A model generated the notes under the pieces. The model worked only from the letters and a program-made list of their open reading frames with translations. It was not told the origin of the DNA and ran no database searches. A program made the position numbers and the translations under genes. Positions 8,946-17,361 of a stretch of DNA of 64,000 bases are shown in pieces. Source of the stretch: Vibrio sp. ED004 (lineage in GTDB: Bacteria; Pseudomonadota; Gammaproteobacteria; Enterobacterales; Vibrionaceae); the NCBI RefSeq assembly GCF_023206395.1, contig NZ_CP066149.1, forward strand, positions 3,720,001 to 3,784,000, given 5' to 3'. How positions within the stretch are numbered: position 1 is the first letter of the stretch; each line of letters opens with the position of its first letter.

Positions 8946-9644
8946 CTAAGTTCTTAGATAGCCTTTTCCTCTCACACTGGAAAGGAAAAAGTTAAGGGCT
9001 AATGCCAATGCCAATAAAACCATGCCAAGCGCGACACCTTGTGCGAATGCGCCTTTGTGACTTTCCATAGCAATAGCCGTTGGGATATTTCGAGTCATTC
9101 CCATAATGTTGCCACCGACCATCATTGAACAACCCACCTCAGTTACGATACGAGAGAAGGCAGCAATGGCAGCTGCAAGTAGAGGAAAACGGGTTTCCCA
9201 AATCAAGGTACACGCGACTCGAGTCGTTGAGACACCAAGAGTACGTGCCGTTTCTACTGCTCGACGGTCACTGGCTTGCAGCGCACCGTGCATCATAGCA
9301 ACCAGAATAGGGAAGCAGATCAGCATCTGACCCAGAATCATCGCCTTTTGAGTGAACAGCAATTGCCAGTCACCTAATGGGCCGGAACGAGAGAGCATCA
9401 TGTACATCAGCAAGCCAATTACCACGGTAGGGATAGCTTGTAAGGTGTTGATCACCGACAGCAGCGCCCATTTACCGGGGAACTCGGTATAAGCCAATAT
9501 GAAAGCCATGATGATTGCAGGAATAATCACCAATGAAATGGCGGACAAAGATACGCTGAAGGATACCGCTACAATTTGCCACAGTTCTTGGTCAAAACTG
9601 ACTAGTAAATTTAATGCATCAAGCGTTGTTTGCCATAGGGTCAT
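8946..9644 (-). CDS. tupB: Tungstate-type ABC transporter permease (TupB-like)
   Basis: Inner-membrane permease of 232 residues with about five to six membrane segments. The coupling loop ETARTLGVSTTRVACTLIWETRFPLLAAA is the EAA motif contacting the ATPase. Members of this family pair with TupA-type binding proteins. It is downstream of tupA with a 210-base gap that shows no terminator, so it is probably in the same transcription unit. Confidence 0.87.
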   Translation of the reverse strand: MTLWQTTLDALNLLVSFDQELWQIVAVSFSVSLSAISLVIIPAIIMAFILAYTEFPGKWALLSVINTLQAIPTVVIGLLMYMMLSRSGPLGDWQLLFTQKAMILGQMLICFPILVAMMHGALQASDRRAVETARTLGVSTTRVACTLIWETRFPLLAAAIAAFSRIVTEVGCSMMVGGNIMGMTRNIPTAIAMESHKGAFAQGVALGMVLLALALALNFFLSSVRGKGYLRT

Positions 9645-9801
9645 GAAGTATCTCGTGTGAATCGATAATAGGTCTTTATCGGTAATGACTGATGTTAATC
9701 ATAGCTGACACAATATTATTGAGCCTATATTGGCCAGCTATTGTTTCTTTAATCGCTTCAGTTAACTGATTAGTTAAGCGTAGTGCTAATTGGAATTAGC
9801 A

Positions 9802-9885
9802 CTTACAACAAACCATTCTCAGCTTGTTATAAACGAATCTACGCTTACGAAAAACTATTCTGCGCTTGCTACAAACAGCTGTTTG
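9802..9885. repeat. Degenerate 21-bp tandem repeat spanning the 3' end of tupA
   Basis: Four units of exactly 21 bases start at 9802, 9823, 9844 and 9865, each beginning CTT and containing an AAAC/AAAA core. The last unit lies inside tupA and the rest beyond its stop. Read on the minus strand in the tupA frame, the units resemble the last codons (FVASAE) repeated with stops, as if the gene end had been tandemly duplicated and decayed. Confidence 0.6.
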
Positions 9886-10661
9886 CCATGCAGTTTAAAG
9901 TCGTTAATCAGTTTCTGACCTTTAGGGTTCACCAACCAATCACTGAATACTTTCGCTGCTTGGTAGTTAATACTTGGGTAGCGCTCAGGGTTAACAAGGA
10001 TTACTTGGTAAGGATTGAATAGGTTCTTGTCGCCTTGGAAAAGGGTTTTAAGATCCAATTTGTTTTGGTAAGCCAACCACGTGCCACGGTCTGTCATGGT
10101 GTAGCCTTGCATTTCAGACGCCATGTTCAGAGTAGGGCCCATGCCTTGACCAACACTGCGGTAGCCACCAAAGTTTGGTTCCATTTTGGTTTGTGCCCAA
10201 ATGCCCATCTCTTTCTTGTGCGTACCTGAATCGTCACCACGAGACACAAACGTCACGTTATTGGTTGCGATTGCTTTGAAGACATCAGCGACTGCTTTTT
10301 GAGATTCAACTTTTGCCGGGTCACTTTGAGGGCCAACAATCACAAAGTCGTTGTACATCAGTTTACGAGGTAAAACGCCGTAGCCTTTTTCAACAAAGTT
10401 CGCTTCAGCCTTTGGTGCGTGAGTCATCACCAAATCCACATCGCCATTTTCACCCATGCGAAGAGATTTACCCGTACCCGCAGCAAGAACATCTACTTTG
10501 ATGCCAGAATCTTTTTCGAATTCAGGCAGTAGGTAATCCAGTAGGCCAGAGTGGTAAGTGCTTGTCGTTGTCGCAAGCTTGATATGCGTGGTGTCTTCTG
10601 CGCTGCTAGCCGAGTAACTGACGATAGATAGAGCTGCAATAGTTAGGGGAATTGCTTTCAT
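9855..10661 (-). CDS. tupA: Periplasmic tungstate-binding protein (TupA-like)
   Basis: Periplasmic oxyanion receptor of 268 residues for the TupBC importer. The signal peptide begins MKAIPLTIAALS and probably ends near SSA. The mature start IKLATTTSTYHSGLLDYLLPEF contains the TTTS motif typical of TupA-type proteins; RGDDSGTH and GMGPTL are further binding-site motifs. I chose the ATG at 10659-10661 because the signal peptide starts there and GGA lies about 10 bases upstream; upstream ATGs would add a non-signal extension. A sigma-54-type promoter precedes it. Tungstate specificity is family-based. Confidence 0.88.
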   Translation of the reverse strand: MKAIPLTIAALSIVSYSASSAEDTTHIKLATTTSTYHSGLLDYLLPEFEKDSGIKVDVLAAGTGKSLRMGENGDVDLVMTHAPKAEANFVEKGYGVLPRKLMYNDFVIVGPQSDPAKVESQKAVADVFKAIATNNVTFVSRGDDSGTHKKEMGIWAQTKMEPNFGGYRSVGQGMGPTLNMASEMQGYTMTDRGTWLAYQNKLDLKTLFQGDKNLFNPYQVILVNPERYPSINYQAAKVFSDWLVNPKGQKLINDFKLHGKQLFVASAE

Positions 10662-10774
10662 TATTATTATGTCCATTCTGTTATAAATGAATGACATGCC
10701 TTCATTTTAAAGGGCTCAAAGAAGGGCATGTACATAAGATGCTAATTCTTGTAATTAGAAATCATCACCTTATA

Positions 10775-10791
10775 AGCAAGCTTAATGCCAA
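10775..10791 (-). promoter_or_regulatory. Candidate sigma-54 promoter for tupA operon
   Basis: Minus-strand sequence TTGGCATTAAGCTTGCT matches the TGGCA-N7-TTGC consensus, with GG (10789-10788) and GC (10777-10776) exactly 10 bases apart. Transcription would start near 10764, about 100 bases before the tupA ATG. Confidence 0.8.
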
Positions 10792-10829
10792 TAAATGATG
10801 CATCAGATTTCATTAAATTGCTGTTATTT

Positions 10830-10939
10830 CGGACAAAACTGCGCCATTTGCCCCTATAAATTGAATCAAAACATGAGCTAGGACAAAATGTCGCACTTTG
10901 ACCCTGTTGATCAAAAGGTTAATTGGTACACTCTGTCCC
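10830..10939. promoter_or_regulatory. Candidate enhancer sites for the sigma-54 response regulator
   Basis: Two related elements begin GGACAAAA at 10831 and 10881, exactly 50 bases apart; both can be read as GGACAAA-N9-TTTG-x-CC. The second contains the near-dyad GGACA-AAA-TGTCGC. A third dyad, GGTACA-CTC-TGTCCC, is at 10925-10939. They lie about 40-150 bases upstream of the tupA sigma-54 promoter and just before the regulator gene, so they may serve both. Binding is inferred. Confidence 0.55.
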
Positions 10940-10963
10940 AACTTTCCCTATCGGCTGATCATT

Positions 10964-12427
10964 ATGTCTTTACCTAGTTCAAGTACGTCTCATCTCAATT
11001 CAAACACATTGACTCAATATCAGGCATTTTCTGTCTTAGTTGTTGATGATGAAATTGGGATGCAGGCAATTCTTAAGAAAGCACTAGGTAAGTACTTTGG
11101 CAAGGTATCGAGCGCAGGTTCAGTAGAAGAAGCCGAGGTTCTGCGTTGCAACGAACACTTCGACCTCATTGTTCTAGATATCAACCTTCCAGGCCGTTCT
11201 GGTATTGAATGGGAAGAAGCCTTTAACGACAGTGACCGAAAAGCTGATGTGATTTTTATGACTGGCTATGCCGATTTAGAGATGACCATCTCGGCACTTA
11301 AGCTTGGCGCTTCTGACTTTATCCTAAAACCGTTCAACCTAGAGCAGATGATACAAGCTGTGCTGCGCTGCATGGATAAACGCCTAGACCAAAGAATGCA
11401 ATACGCGTTGAAGCGCGATGTTAGCCGTCATATTAAAACCGAGCTAATCGGCAGTTCAGACAAAACCAAGCAACTTAAGCTGCTCATCAGCCAATTCGCG
11501 CCATCAAGAGCATCGGTTCTTATTGAAGGCGAATCGGGCACAGGTAAAGAGTTGGTTGCACGTGGCGTGCATGAAGCCAGCAAGCGAACAGGGCCGTTTG
11601 TACCAATTAACTGTGGCGCTATTGCTCCAGAACTTTTGGAAAGCGAATTGTTTGGTCACACCTCTGGCGCGTTTACTGGTGCGAAGAAGAACCGTGAAGG
11701 CTTATTCAGAGTGGCGAGCGGCGGCACACTTTTCCTTGATGAGATTGGTGAAATGCCACTGCCAATGCAAGCAGCGCTTTTACGTGTGTTAGAACAACGC
11801 ACAATCCGACCTGTCGGCAGTGAGAAAGAGATTGCAGTCGACGTACGTGTCGTTGCAGCGACCAACCGTAACCTTCAAGAAGAGGTCGATAAAGGGCACT
11901 TCCGTCGCGATCTCTTCTATCGATTGAATGTATTGAAGATTGATGTGGTGCCACTAAGAGAGCGTCCGTCTGATCTAATCGAGCTTGTTCCATACTTCAC
12001 TCGTCTATTATCAAGTGAGCTAGGCATGCCCGTTCCAAACTGGGCACATGAAGACATCTTGGCGATGAACGAATACGAATGGCCGGGCAATATCCGTGAA
12101 CTTAAGAACTTAGTAGAGCGCTGCATTCTGCTAGACAAGCCACCAGCTCACTATTGGCGTGAAGTAAATGGCGACCCAGCACCAGCCAGTATATCAGTGA
12201 CGGTGTCACACGGCGCGGAAGTGCCAAACTTGAATAACTCTGACGCCGCGGAGGGCTACCCAAACACTTGGACGCTTAAAGAAGTCGAAAAATCGCATAT
12301 AGAACAGTTGGTGAGTTTCCATGATGGCAATAAGTCTGCTGCAGCGAGAGATCTTGGCGTTGCACGCAAAACGCTAGAGCGTAAATACAAAGATTGGAAT
12401 ACAGAAGGCTCTGGATATGCCGATTAG
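10964..12427 (+). CDS. Sigma-54-dependent response regulator (NtrC family)
   Basis: Activator of 487 residues. The receiver domain (about 23-140) has acidic DDE and phospho-acceptor D72 in [13 protein letters not shown]. The AAA+ domain has Walker A GESGTGKE (about 189-196) and the sigma-54 contact loop GAFTGA (near 235-240), both intact. The C-terminus has a Fis-type helix-turn-helix ([19 protein letters not shown]). I chose the ATG at 10964, 22 codons inside a TTG-initiated longer frame, because the upstream extension does not resemble a receiver N-terminus. It overlaps the kinase gene by 11 bases and is divergent from tupA. Formate dehydrogenase and tungstate genes are its likely targets. 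Confidence 0.93.
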   Translation: MSLPSSSTSHLNSNTLTQYQAFSVLVVDDEIGMQAILKKALGKYFGKVSSAGSVEEAEVLRCNEHFDLIVLDINLPGRSGIEWEEAFNDSDRKADVIFMTGYADLEMTISALKLGASDFILKPFNLEQMIQAVLRCMDKRLDQRMQYALKRDVSRHIKTELIGSSDKTKQLKLLISQFAPSRASVLIEGESGTGKELVARGVHEASKRTGPFVPINCGAIAPELLESELFGHTSGAFTGAKKNREGLFRVASGGTLFLDEIGEMPLPMQAALLRVLEQRTIRPVGSEKEIAVDVRVVAATNRNLQEEVDKGHFRRDLFYRLNVLKIDVVPLRERPSDLIELVPYFTRLLSSELGMPVPNWAHEDILAMNEYEWPGNIRELKNLVERCILLDKPPAHYWREVNGDPAPASISVTVSHGAEVPNLNNSDAAEGYPNTWTLKEVEKSHIEQLVSFHDGNKSAAARDLGVARKTLERKYKDWNTEGSGYAD

Positions 12428-14444
12428 ACGTCAGTGGTGGTCAAAGTGGGCGTTCCGTTTCAAAACTATGGTGCGTTACCGCTTACTGTTTCTGACATCT
12501 GCACCGATCATTCTTACGTTGTGTGCACTTGTTGCTATCACGTTGTATTGGTCAATTCATTACACGTGGCAGGGTGCGCTGATCGATGTTGATGAGCGCC
12601 TAGACGTAGCGGACAACAGTATTCATCTGATTCAAAGCCAACAGGCTTATAACGTTCGTGCCTTTGCTGAGTCATACAACTTCCGAGTCAAACTCACGAG
12701 TGATCTTTCGCAAGAGGATCTTATTCGTTGGGTTTCTGAAAACAAATCTCGCTATGAACTCGACTTTCTTCGCTGGCGAAGTGTTGAGAGCATGGAGAAG
12801 AAGCTCGAATACTTAAACCTGACCCACAAAGAATCGTTTTTCAGCGTATTGAGTCAAGATGAACTCAATACCTTAGATCGTGATCTCGCAAAGAAAGCTG
12901 AAGTGCCGATGCTCAAAGGGAAGAGCGTTGAAACACGAGGCTTAGTCAGTCGCACCGTGGTTTCTATTCGAGATAAGAATGAACACGTGATCGGCTTTCT
13001 TGATGGCGGCATTCTGCTCAACAACAGCACACAGCTTGTCGATCAAATCAGCAACTTGATCTATCCGCAACGCGATGGGTTCAACCGCCGTATTGGTACT
13101 GTCACTGTATTCCTTGATGAACTACGTGTCAGCACCAATGTACCTTTAAGCAGCGAAGACAGCGCAGGGCGTGCGATTGGTACGCGTGTTTCACACGAAG
13201 TTCACTCCAAAGTTTTAAACGAAGGCAAAGAGTGGCTAGACCGTGCGTATGTTTATGACGCTTGGTACATCACGGCTTATCAACCCATTCATGACCAGTT
13301 CGATAATGTGATTGGCATGCTTTATACCGGTTATCTGATTTGGCCGCTTATCGAAACGTATCTGACTAACCTTGGCGAAATCAGCATTACCATCGTACTT
13401 TTATTGTTGGCGTCTGGTTTGATCGTTCACCGCGGCGCGCGTGATCTTTTCAACCCAATCGAACGCATCCATAAAGTGGTCAAGCTAGTGCAGATGGGGC
13501 AGGACAAGCGAATTGGTACGCTCGGCTTAGATGATCAACACGAACTCACATTGCTTGCTAAGCAGTTCGACAAAATGTTGGACTTACTTCATGAACGTAA
13601 TCAAGAGATTCAACAAGCGGCTTCTGAACTGGAATGCAAAGTTCACTCACGTACGGCAAGCTTGAAAGAGAAAACTGAAGAGCTCGAACTGCACATCAAA
13701 CTGCTCAATCAAGCCAGAGATAAGCTGGTGGTGAATGAAAAGTTAGCTGCGCTAGGTGAATTGACCGCGGGCATTGCCCATGAGATCAATAACCCAACCG
13801 CTGTGATTCTTGGCAACGTTGAACTAATGAAGTTTGAGCTAGGTGATGAAGTGAGCCGCGTAGAAGAAGAAGTCCACGCCATCATGGAGCAGATTGACCG
13901 TATCCGAAACATCACACGAAGCCTGCTTCAATACAGCCGACACGGCGGTGTACAAGATGAGATCACTTGGCAACACATCAACCCAATCGTGGATGAGAGC
14001 ATTACGCTTGTGAAAACGGGTGCCAAGAAGAAAGGGATTGTGTACGTATCACAGTTACACGCGAAAACGTCTGTCGAAGTTAACCGAAACCAATTGCTGC
14101 AAATTCTGGTTAATCTACAGATGAACGCGATTCACGCAATGGACGGACAGGGCACATTAACGATCTCAAGTGAAGACTGGGTCGAGAATGGCGTGTCTCA
14201 TGGGGCAATTGTTCATGTGGAAGATGAAGGTTGCGGCATCAAGGAAGAGCAGCTGAAACGCATTTTCTCGCCTTTCTACACCACCAAGCGAGATGGCACA
14301 GGCTTAGGCTTATCCGTTTCTCAAAGTATCTTGAGCCAAACGGGCGGTGAAATACGTGTTGAATCCGAAGTCGGTAAAGGAAGTCGATTTAGTATCTATC
14401 TTCAACAAAAAGCCACACCTCAATTGCTTGTATCAAATCTATAA
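12417..14444 (+). CDS. Membrane sensor histidine kinase, partner of the sigma-54 regulator
   Basis: Transmembrane kinase of 675 residues. One membrane segment is near residues 20-45 and another near 322-340. Between them is a periplasmic sensor region of about 275 residues with Cache-like character (YVYDAWYITAYQPIHDQFDNVIGMLYTGY). HAMP and coiled-coil sequence follow. The HisKA box is GELTAGIAHEINNP with phospho-acceptor H455. The ATP domain has the N box (MNAIHAMD), DEGCGI and GTGLGLSVSQ. The start overlaps the regulator's stop, so the pair is coupled. The signal is unknown; a periplasmic ligand such as an oxyanion or formate is a guess. Confidence 0.92.
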   Translation: MPIRRQWWSKWAFRFKTMVRYRLLFLTSAPIILTLCALVAITLYWSIHYTWQGALIDVDERLDVADNSIHLIQSQQAYNVRAFAESYNFRVKLTSDLSQEDLIRWVSENKSRYELDFLRWRSVESMEKKLEYLNLTHKESFFSVLSQDELNTLDRDLAKKAEVPMLKGKSVETRGLVSRTVVSIRDKNEHVIGFLDGGILLNNSTQLVDQISNLIYPQRDGFNRRIGTVTVFLDELRVSTNVPLSSEDSAGRAIGTRVSHEVHSKVLNEGKEWLDRAYVYDAWYITAYQPIHDQFDNVIGMLYTGYLIWPLIETYLTNLGEISITIVLLLLASGLIVHRGARDLFNPIERIHKVVKLVQMGQDKRIGTLGLDDQHELTLLAKQFDKMLDLLHERNQEIQQAASELECKVHSRTASLKEKTEELELHIKLLNQARDKLVVNEKLAALGELTAGIAHEINNPTAVILGNVELMKFELGDEVSRVEEEVHAIMEQIDRIRNITRSLLQYSRHGGVQDEITWQHINPIVDESITLVKTGAKKKGIVYVSQLHAKTSVEVNRNQLLQILVNLQMNAIHAMDGQGTLTISSEDWVENGVSHGAIVHVEDEGCGIKEEQLKRIFSPFYTTKRDGTGLGLSVSQSILSQTGGEIRVESEVGKGSRFSIYLQQKATPQLLVSNL

Positions 14445-14465
14445 GTACTAACAACCAATTCACCG

Positions 14466-14485
14466 ATATTATCACCCGATAATAT
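14466..14485 (+). terminator. Weak hairpin after the kinase gene
   Basis: ATATTATC pairs perfectly with GATAATAT across ACCC, followed by only a short T run. It is AU-rich, so termination would be weak. Confidence 0.35.
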
Positions 14486-14717
14486 TTCTAACGCGCTTGG
14501 GCTATTACGCGAACGTTTTAACCCAAGCACGAAAATCCCGCACTACTAATCTATCGCCAGCCAAATCTCAACCTTTGCCTGTTTGACGTATACCTCTTTT
14601 TGGTTATGTAACACAGTGTATATCTTTCGATCTTGATGCATATCATCTGGACTGTACGAATTTTTGATAACTTGGTCGAAAATCCATAATCAAAACAAAT
14701 AATAAAGTCAGTCAGCT

Positions 14718-16337
14718 ATGAAATTAAGTAACCTATCTATCAAATCAAAACTCGTCTCCATCGTCATTTTATCGGTCGTTCTACTGGCAATGGCATCCAC
14801 CTTTAATTTAATGCAGCAGCGAGCGAGCTCTATGGAAGAGCGACAAGATAAGCTCAGTGCGCAAGTCGAAACCGCGGTAAGTTTGGCAAGCTACTATTAC
14901 AGCCAACGCGGTGTACTAGGTGAAGAGGTCGCAAAGGATCGTGCGCTACAAGCCATCAAGACGCTTCGCTATGACAACACCAATTACTTCTGGATTCTGA
15001 ACCAGCAGCTCAACATCATCAGCCATCCGCTAAAGCCAGAGCTTAACGGCACCAATGCCGGAAACCTGAGAGATGGCGCAGGTAAGCATCACTGGCGCGA
15101 GATGGTGACTATTTCGCGTACTCTGGAAGAGAAAGGCTTTCTTGATTACCAATGGATGAGCCCTCAAGGTGAACTCAAAGACAAGATCTCATACGTTCAG
15201 TTATTTCCAGAATGGAACTGGGTAATCGGCTCTGGAATCTTAGTCGCGGATATCCAAGAGGCGTTCTATGCCTTAGCCATTAAGGAAGGAATGGTAGCGG
15301 TTGTTTTATCAGGCTTACTATTCGCTATGGGCTACGCTATTTCCAACAACATCCTTGTTCCACTGAATAAGCTTATCGATAACACCCATAAGATTGCCGA
15401 TGGCGACCTTCGTGTGCGCATGAACATGACACGTAAAGATGAGCTCGGTGATATGAGCCATCAGATCGATACCATGCTCGATAAACTGCAAAGTACGCTT
15501 CGCACAGCCAATGAGTCAGCGGACTTATCGAGCAATATGGCGAGTCATATCGCGCAAGCGAGTGAAGAGGCTGCAACCAGTGTTAACTCCCAACACGCGC
15601 AACTTGAATTGCTGTCTACTGCGATGACAGAGATGAGCGCCACTATCTCAGATGTAGCAGTCAATGCAGAGAACACAGCCGCAAGCACCAATAAGGTCGT
15701 CGACCATGCAAATCAGAACGACGAAAACATGCAGATAACGTCGACAACCATCTCTCAGGTTTCAGAGAACATCTCGACAGCGAATAACCTAGTCAAAGAT
15801 CTGCAATCTGGTGTGACTGAGATTAGCCAAGTTGTTGGTGTGATTCGTGATGTATCAGAACAAACAAACTTGTTAGCACTCAACGCAGCGATAGAAGCAG
15901 CACGTGCGGGTGAGCAAGGTAGGGGTTTTGCAGTTGTGGCTGATGAAGTGCGTAATCTAGCGAGTCGTACTCAGAACTCGACCAACGAAGTTCAAAGTAC
16001 GATTGAAAAATTGACTCAGCAAGCTGAGCGTACCTTTAAAGCGATGCAAAGCAGTAATGAGAAAGTAGATCACAGTGTCGTGGCTTCGAACGAAACACGT
16101 CAGCAATTGGATGTGATAGTGAATGAGCTGCACAACGCTAATGACATGGTGGCGCAGATTGCCGCAGCGTCGGAACAACAGAGCACAGTAGCGACGGAAA
16201 TGAGTGAGAGTGTCACTGGTATTCACTTAGCGGCTAATGAGGTACTGCAAGCCTCACAATCGCTGGCAGAGGATAGTCAGAAAATGGCCAACACCACAGA
16301 GCATTTAACAGAACAGTTGAAGTACTTTAAGGTGTAA
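14718..16337 (+). CDS. Methyl-accepting chemotaxis protein with single Cache sensor
   Basis: Chemoreceptor of 539 residues. A membrane segment is near 10-30. A periplasmic sCache_2-type domain (about 35-185) has [15 protein letters not shown] and [19 protein letters not shown] second membrane segment is near 190-210, then HAMP and the signalling domain. The conserved hairpin tip [35 protein letters not shown] is present. Single Cache domains often bind small carboxylates; the ligand is not readable here. No CheR-tethering pentapeptide is seen at the C-terminus (ends EQLKYFKV). It is separate from the kinase gene by 273 bases. Confidence 0.93.
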   Translation: MKLSNLSIKSKLVSIVILSVVLLAMASTFNLMQQRASSMEERQDKLSAQVETAVSLASYYYSQRGVLGEEVAKDRALQAIKTLRYDNTNYFWILNQQLNIISHPLKPELNGTNAGNLRDGAGKHHWREMVTISRTLEEKGFLDYQWMSPQGELKDKISYVQLFPEWNWVIGSGILVADIQEAFYALAIKEGMVAVVLSGLLFAMGYAISNNILVPLNKLIDNTHKIADGDLRVRMNMTRKDELGDMSHQIDTMLDKLQSTLRTANESADLSSNMASHIAQASEEAATSVNSQHAQLELLSTAMTEMSATISDVAVNAENTAASTNKVVDHANQNDENMQITSTTISQVSENISTANNLVKDLQSGVTEISQVVGVIRDVSEQTNLLALNAAIEAARAGEQGRGFAVVADEVRNLASRTQNSTNEVQSTIEKLTQQAERTFKAMQSSNEKVDHSVVASNETRQQLDVIVNELHNANDMVAQIAAASEQQSTVATEMSESVTGIHLAANEVLQASQSLAEDSQKMANTTEHLTEQLKYFKV

Positions 16338-16378
16338 CCCAAAAGCACTTAGCGTTTACAAAGACAAAACCTCATAAA

Positions 16379-16417
16379 AAAACACCTCCGTACTTGAGAT
16401 AAGTTCGGAGGTGTTTT
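16379..16417. terminator. Bidirectional terminator between chemoreceptor and MscS genes
   Basis: AACACCTCCG and CGGAGGTGTT form a 10-bp stem, with A-run before and TTTTCG after; genes on both sides converge here. Confidence 0.85.
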
Positions 16418-16472
16418 CGTTTATCACTGACTAGGAGATTAATTCACTCTCCGAGCATTAAACCAACTGCGA

Positions 16473-17360
16473 CTAATGCGCTGCCACTGAAATCTTCGGT
16501 GGGTTGATGTTGTGCTTCTTAAACTCTTTCATCACACGCAGGGTAATGTCGGTCTCAAACAACTTCTCATACGCGGTATCCACCACATAAGCCTTACACG
16601 TCAACTGTATCGCGAGGTAGTTGTCGGTGATCGTCTGTTTAACCAGAACAGTCACGGGCTTTGGTAAGTGGATGTAACGACTTGAAGACGCCGCTTCTTG
16701 AATCAAGTCACGGGCTAGGGTGATGTCTTCATTCATTCCGACATAAAACGGAATCACCACTTGCATATCCAAGGCACCATAATTACCACTGGTGGTCACT
16801 TCGTTTAAGAACTTGTTGTTCGGAATCGTAATGATGTCGTCATTCAACGTTCTCATACGTACAGAACGTAAACCGATAGTGATAATGTCGCCGTAGTTAC
16901 CTTCAAACGTGACGCGGTCACCAACTTGGAATGGTCTATCAATCATTACCGTGATACCGGCGATGAATGATGCTGCCAAGTCTTTAAGCGCAAAGCCAAC
17001 TGACACGGCGAGGGTACCACCAATCAGAGCCAGTATTTGGTCATTGATTCTAAAGCTCATCATGAACACGATAAGACCCGTGCTCACATAGATGAAGAAC
17101 TGCATAAACGACTGAAGCTTTTGCAGCAGCATTCGGTATTGCACGAATTGGCTACCAAAGCTCGTCACCATCGAATTAATGAACTTAAGCAATAACCACA
17201 TCGCAGCAATCACGAGGATGGAGAAAAACACGCCACTCCACCTTATCAAGCTCGCGATCTTCGAGATATTTTCTACATTGGCTAACTCTTCCGTTGCGTA
17301 AGTCGGGAAACTTACCGCCGTCGCTAAGCCAACAAGTAATAGGACAAATAACTTCTTCAT
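16473..17360 (-). CDS. MscS-family mechanosensitive ion channel
   Basis: Small-conductance mechanosensitive channel family protein of 295 residues. An N-terminal signal-like segment (MKKLFVLLLVGLATAVSFPTYA) is followed by membrane helices at about 40-62, 75-105 and the pore helix. The pore-helix region (LIGGTLAVSVGFALKDLAASFIAG) and the beta domain (DRPFQVGDRVTFEGNYGDI, TIPNNKFL) are typical. It starts one base after the stop of the ATPase gene upstream, so the two are almost certainly co-translated. The function may be osmotic-shock release or a signalling pore; the ATPase partner is unusual. Confidence 0.92.
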   Translation of the reverse strand: MKKLFVLLLVGLATAVSFPTYATEELANVENISKIASLIRWSGVFFSILVIAAMWLLLKFINSMVTSFGSQFVQYRMLLQKLQSFMQFFIYVSTGLIVFMMSFRINDQILALIGGTLAVSVGFALKDLAASFIAGITVMIDRPFQVGDRVTFEGNYGDIITIGLRSVRMRTLNDDIITIPNNKFLNEVTTSGNYGALDMQVVIPFYVGMNEDITLARDLIQEAASSSRYIHLPKPVTVLVKQTITDNYLAIQLTCKAYVVDTAYEKLFETDITLRVMKEFKKHNINPPKISVAAH

Positions 17361-17361
17361 T

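Noticed and set aside
10831..10894. GG-N10-GC patterns within the repeats at 10831 and 10881 as plus-strand sigma-54 promoters
   Set aside because: The -24 and -12 contexts (GGACA and CTGCGC or GTCGC) lack TGGCA and TTGC; they fit better as protein-binding dyads.
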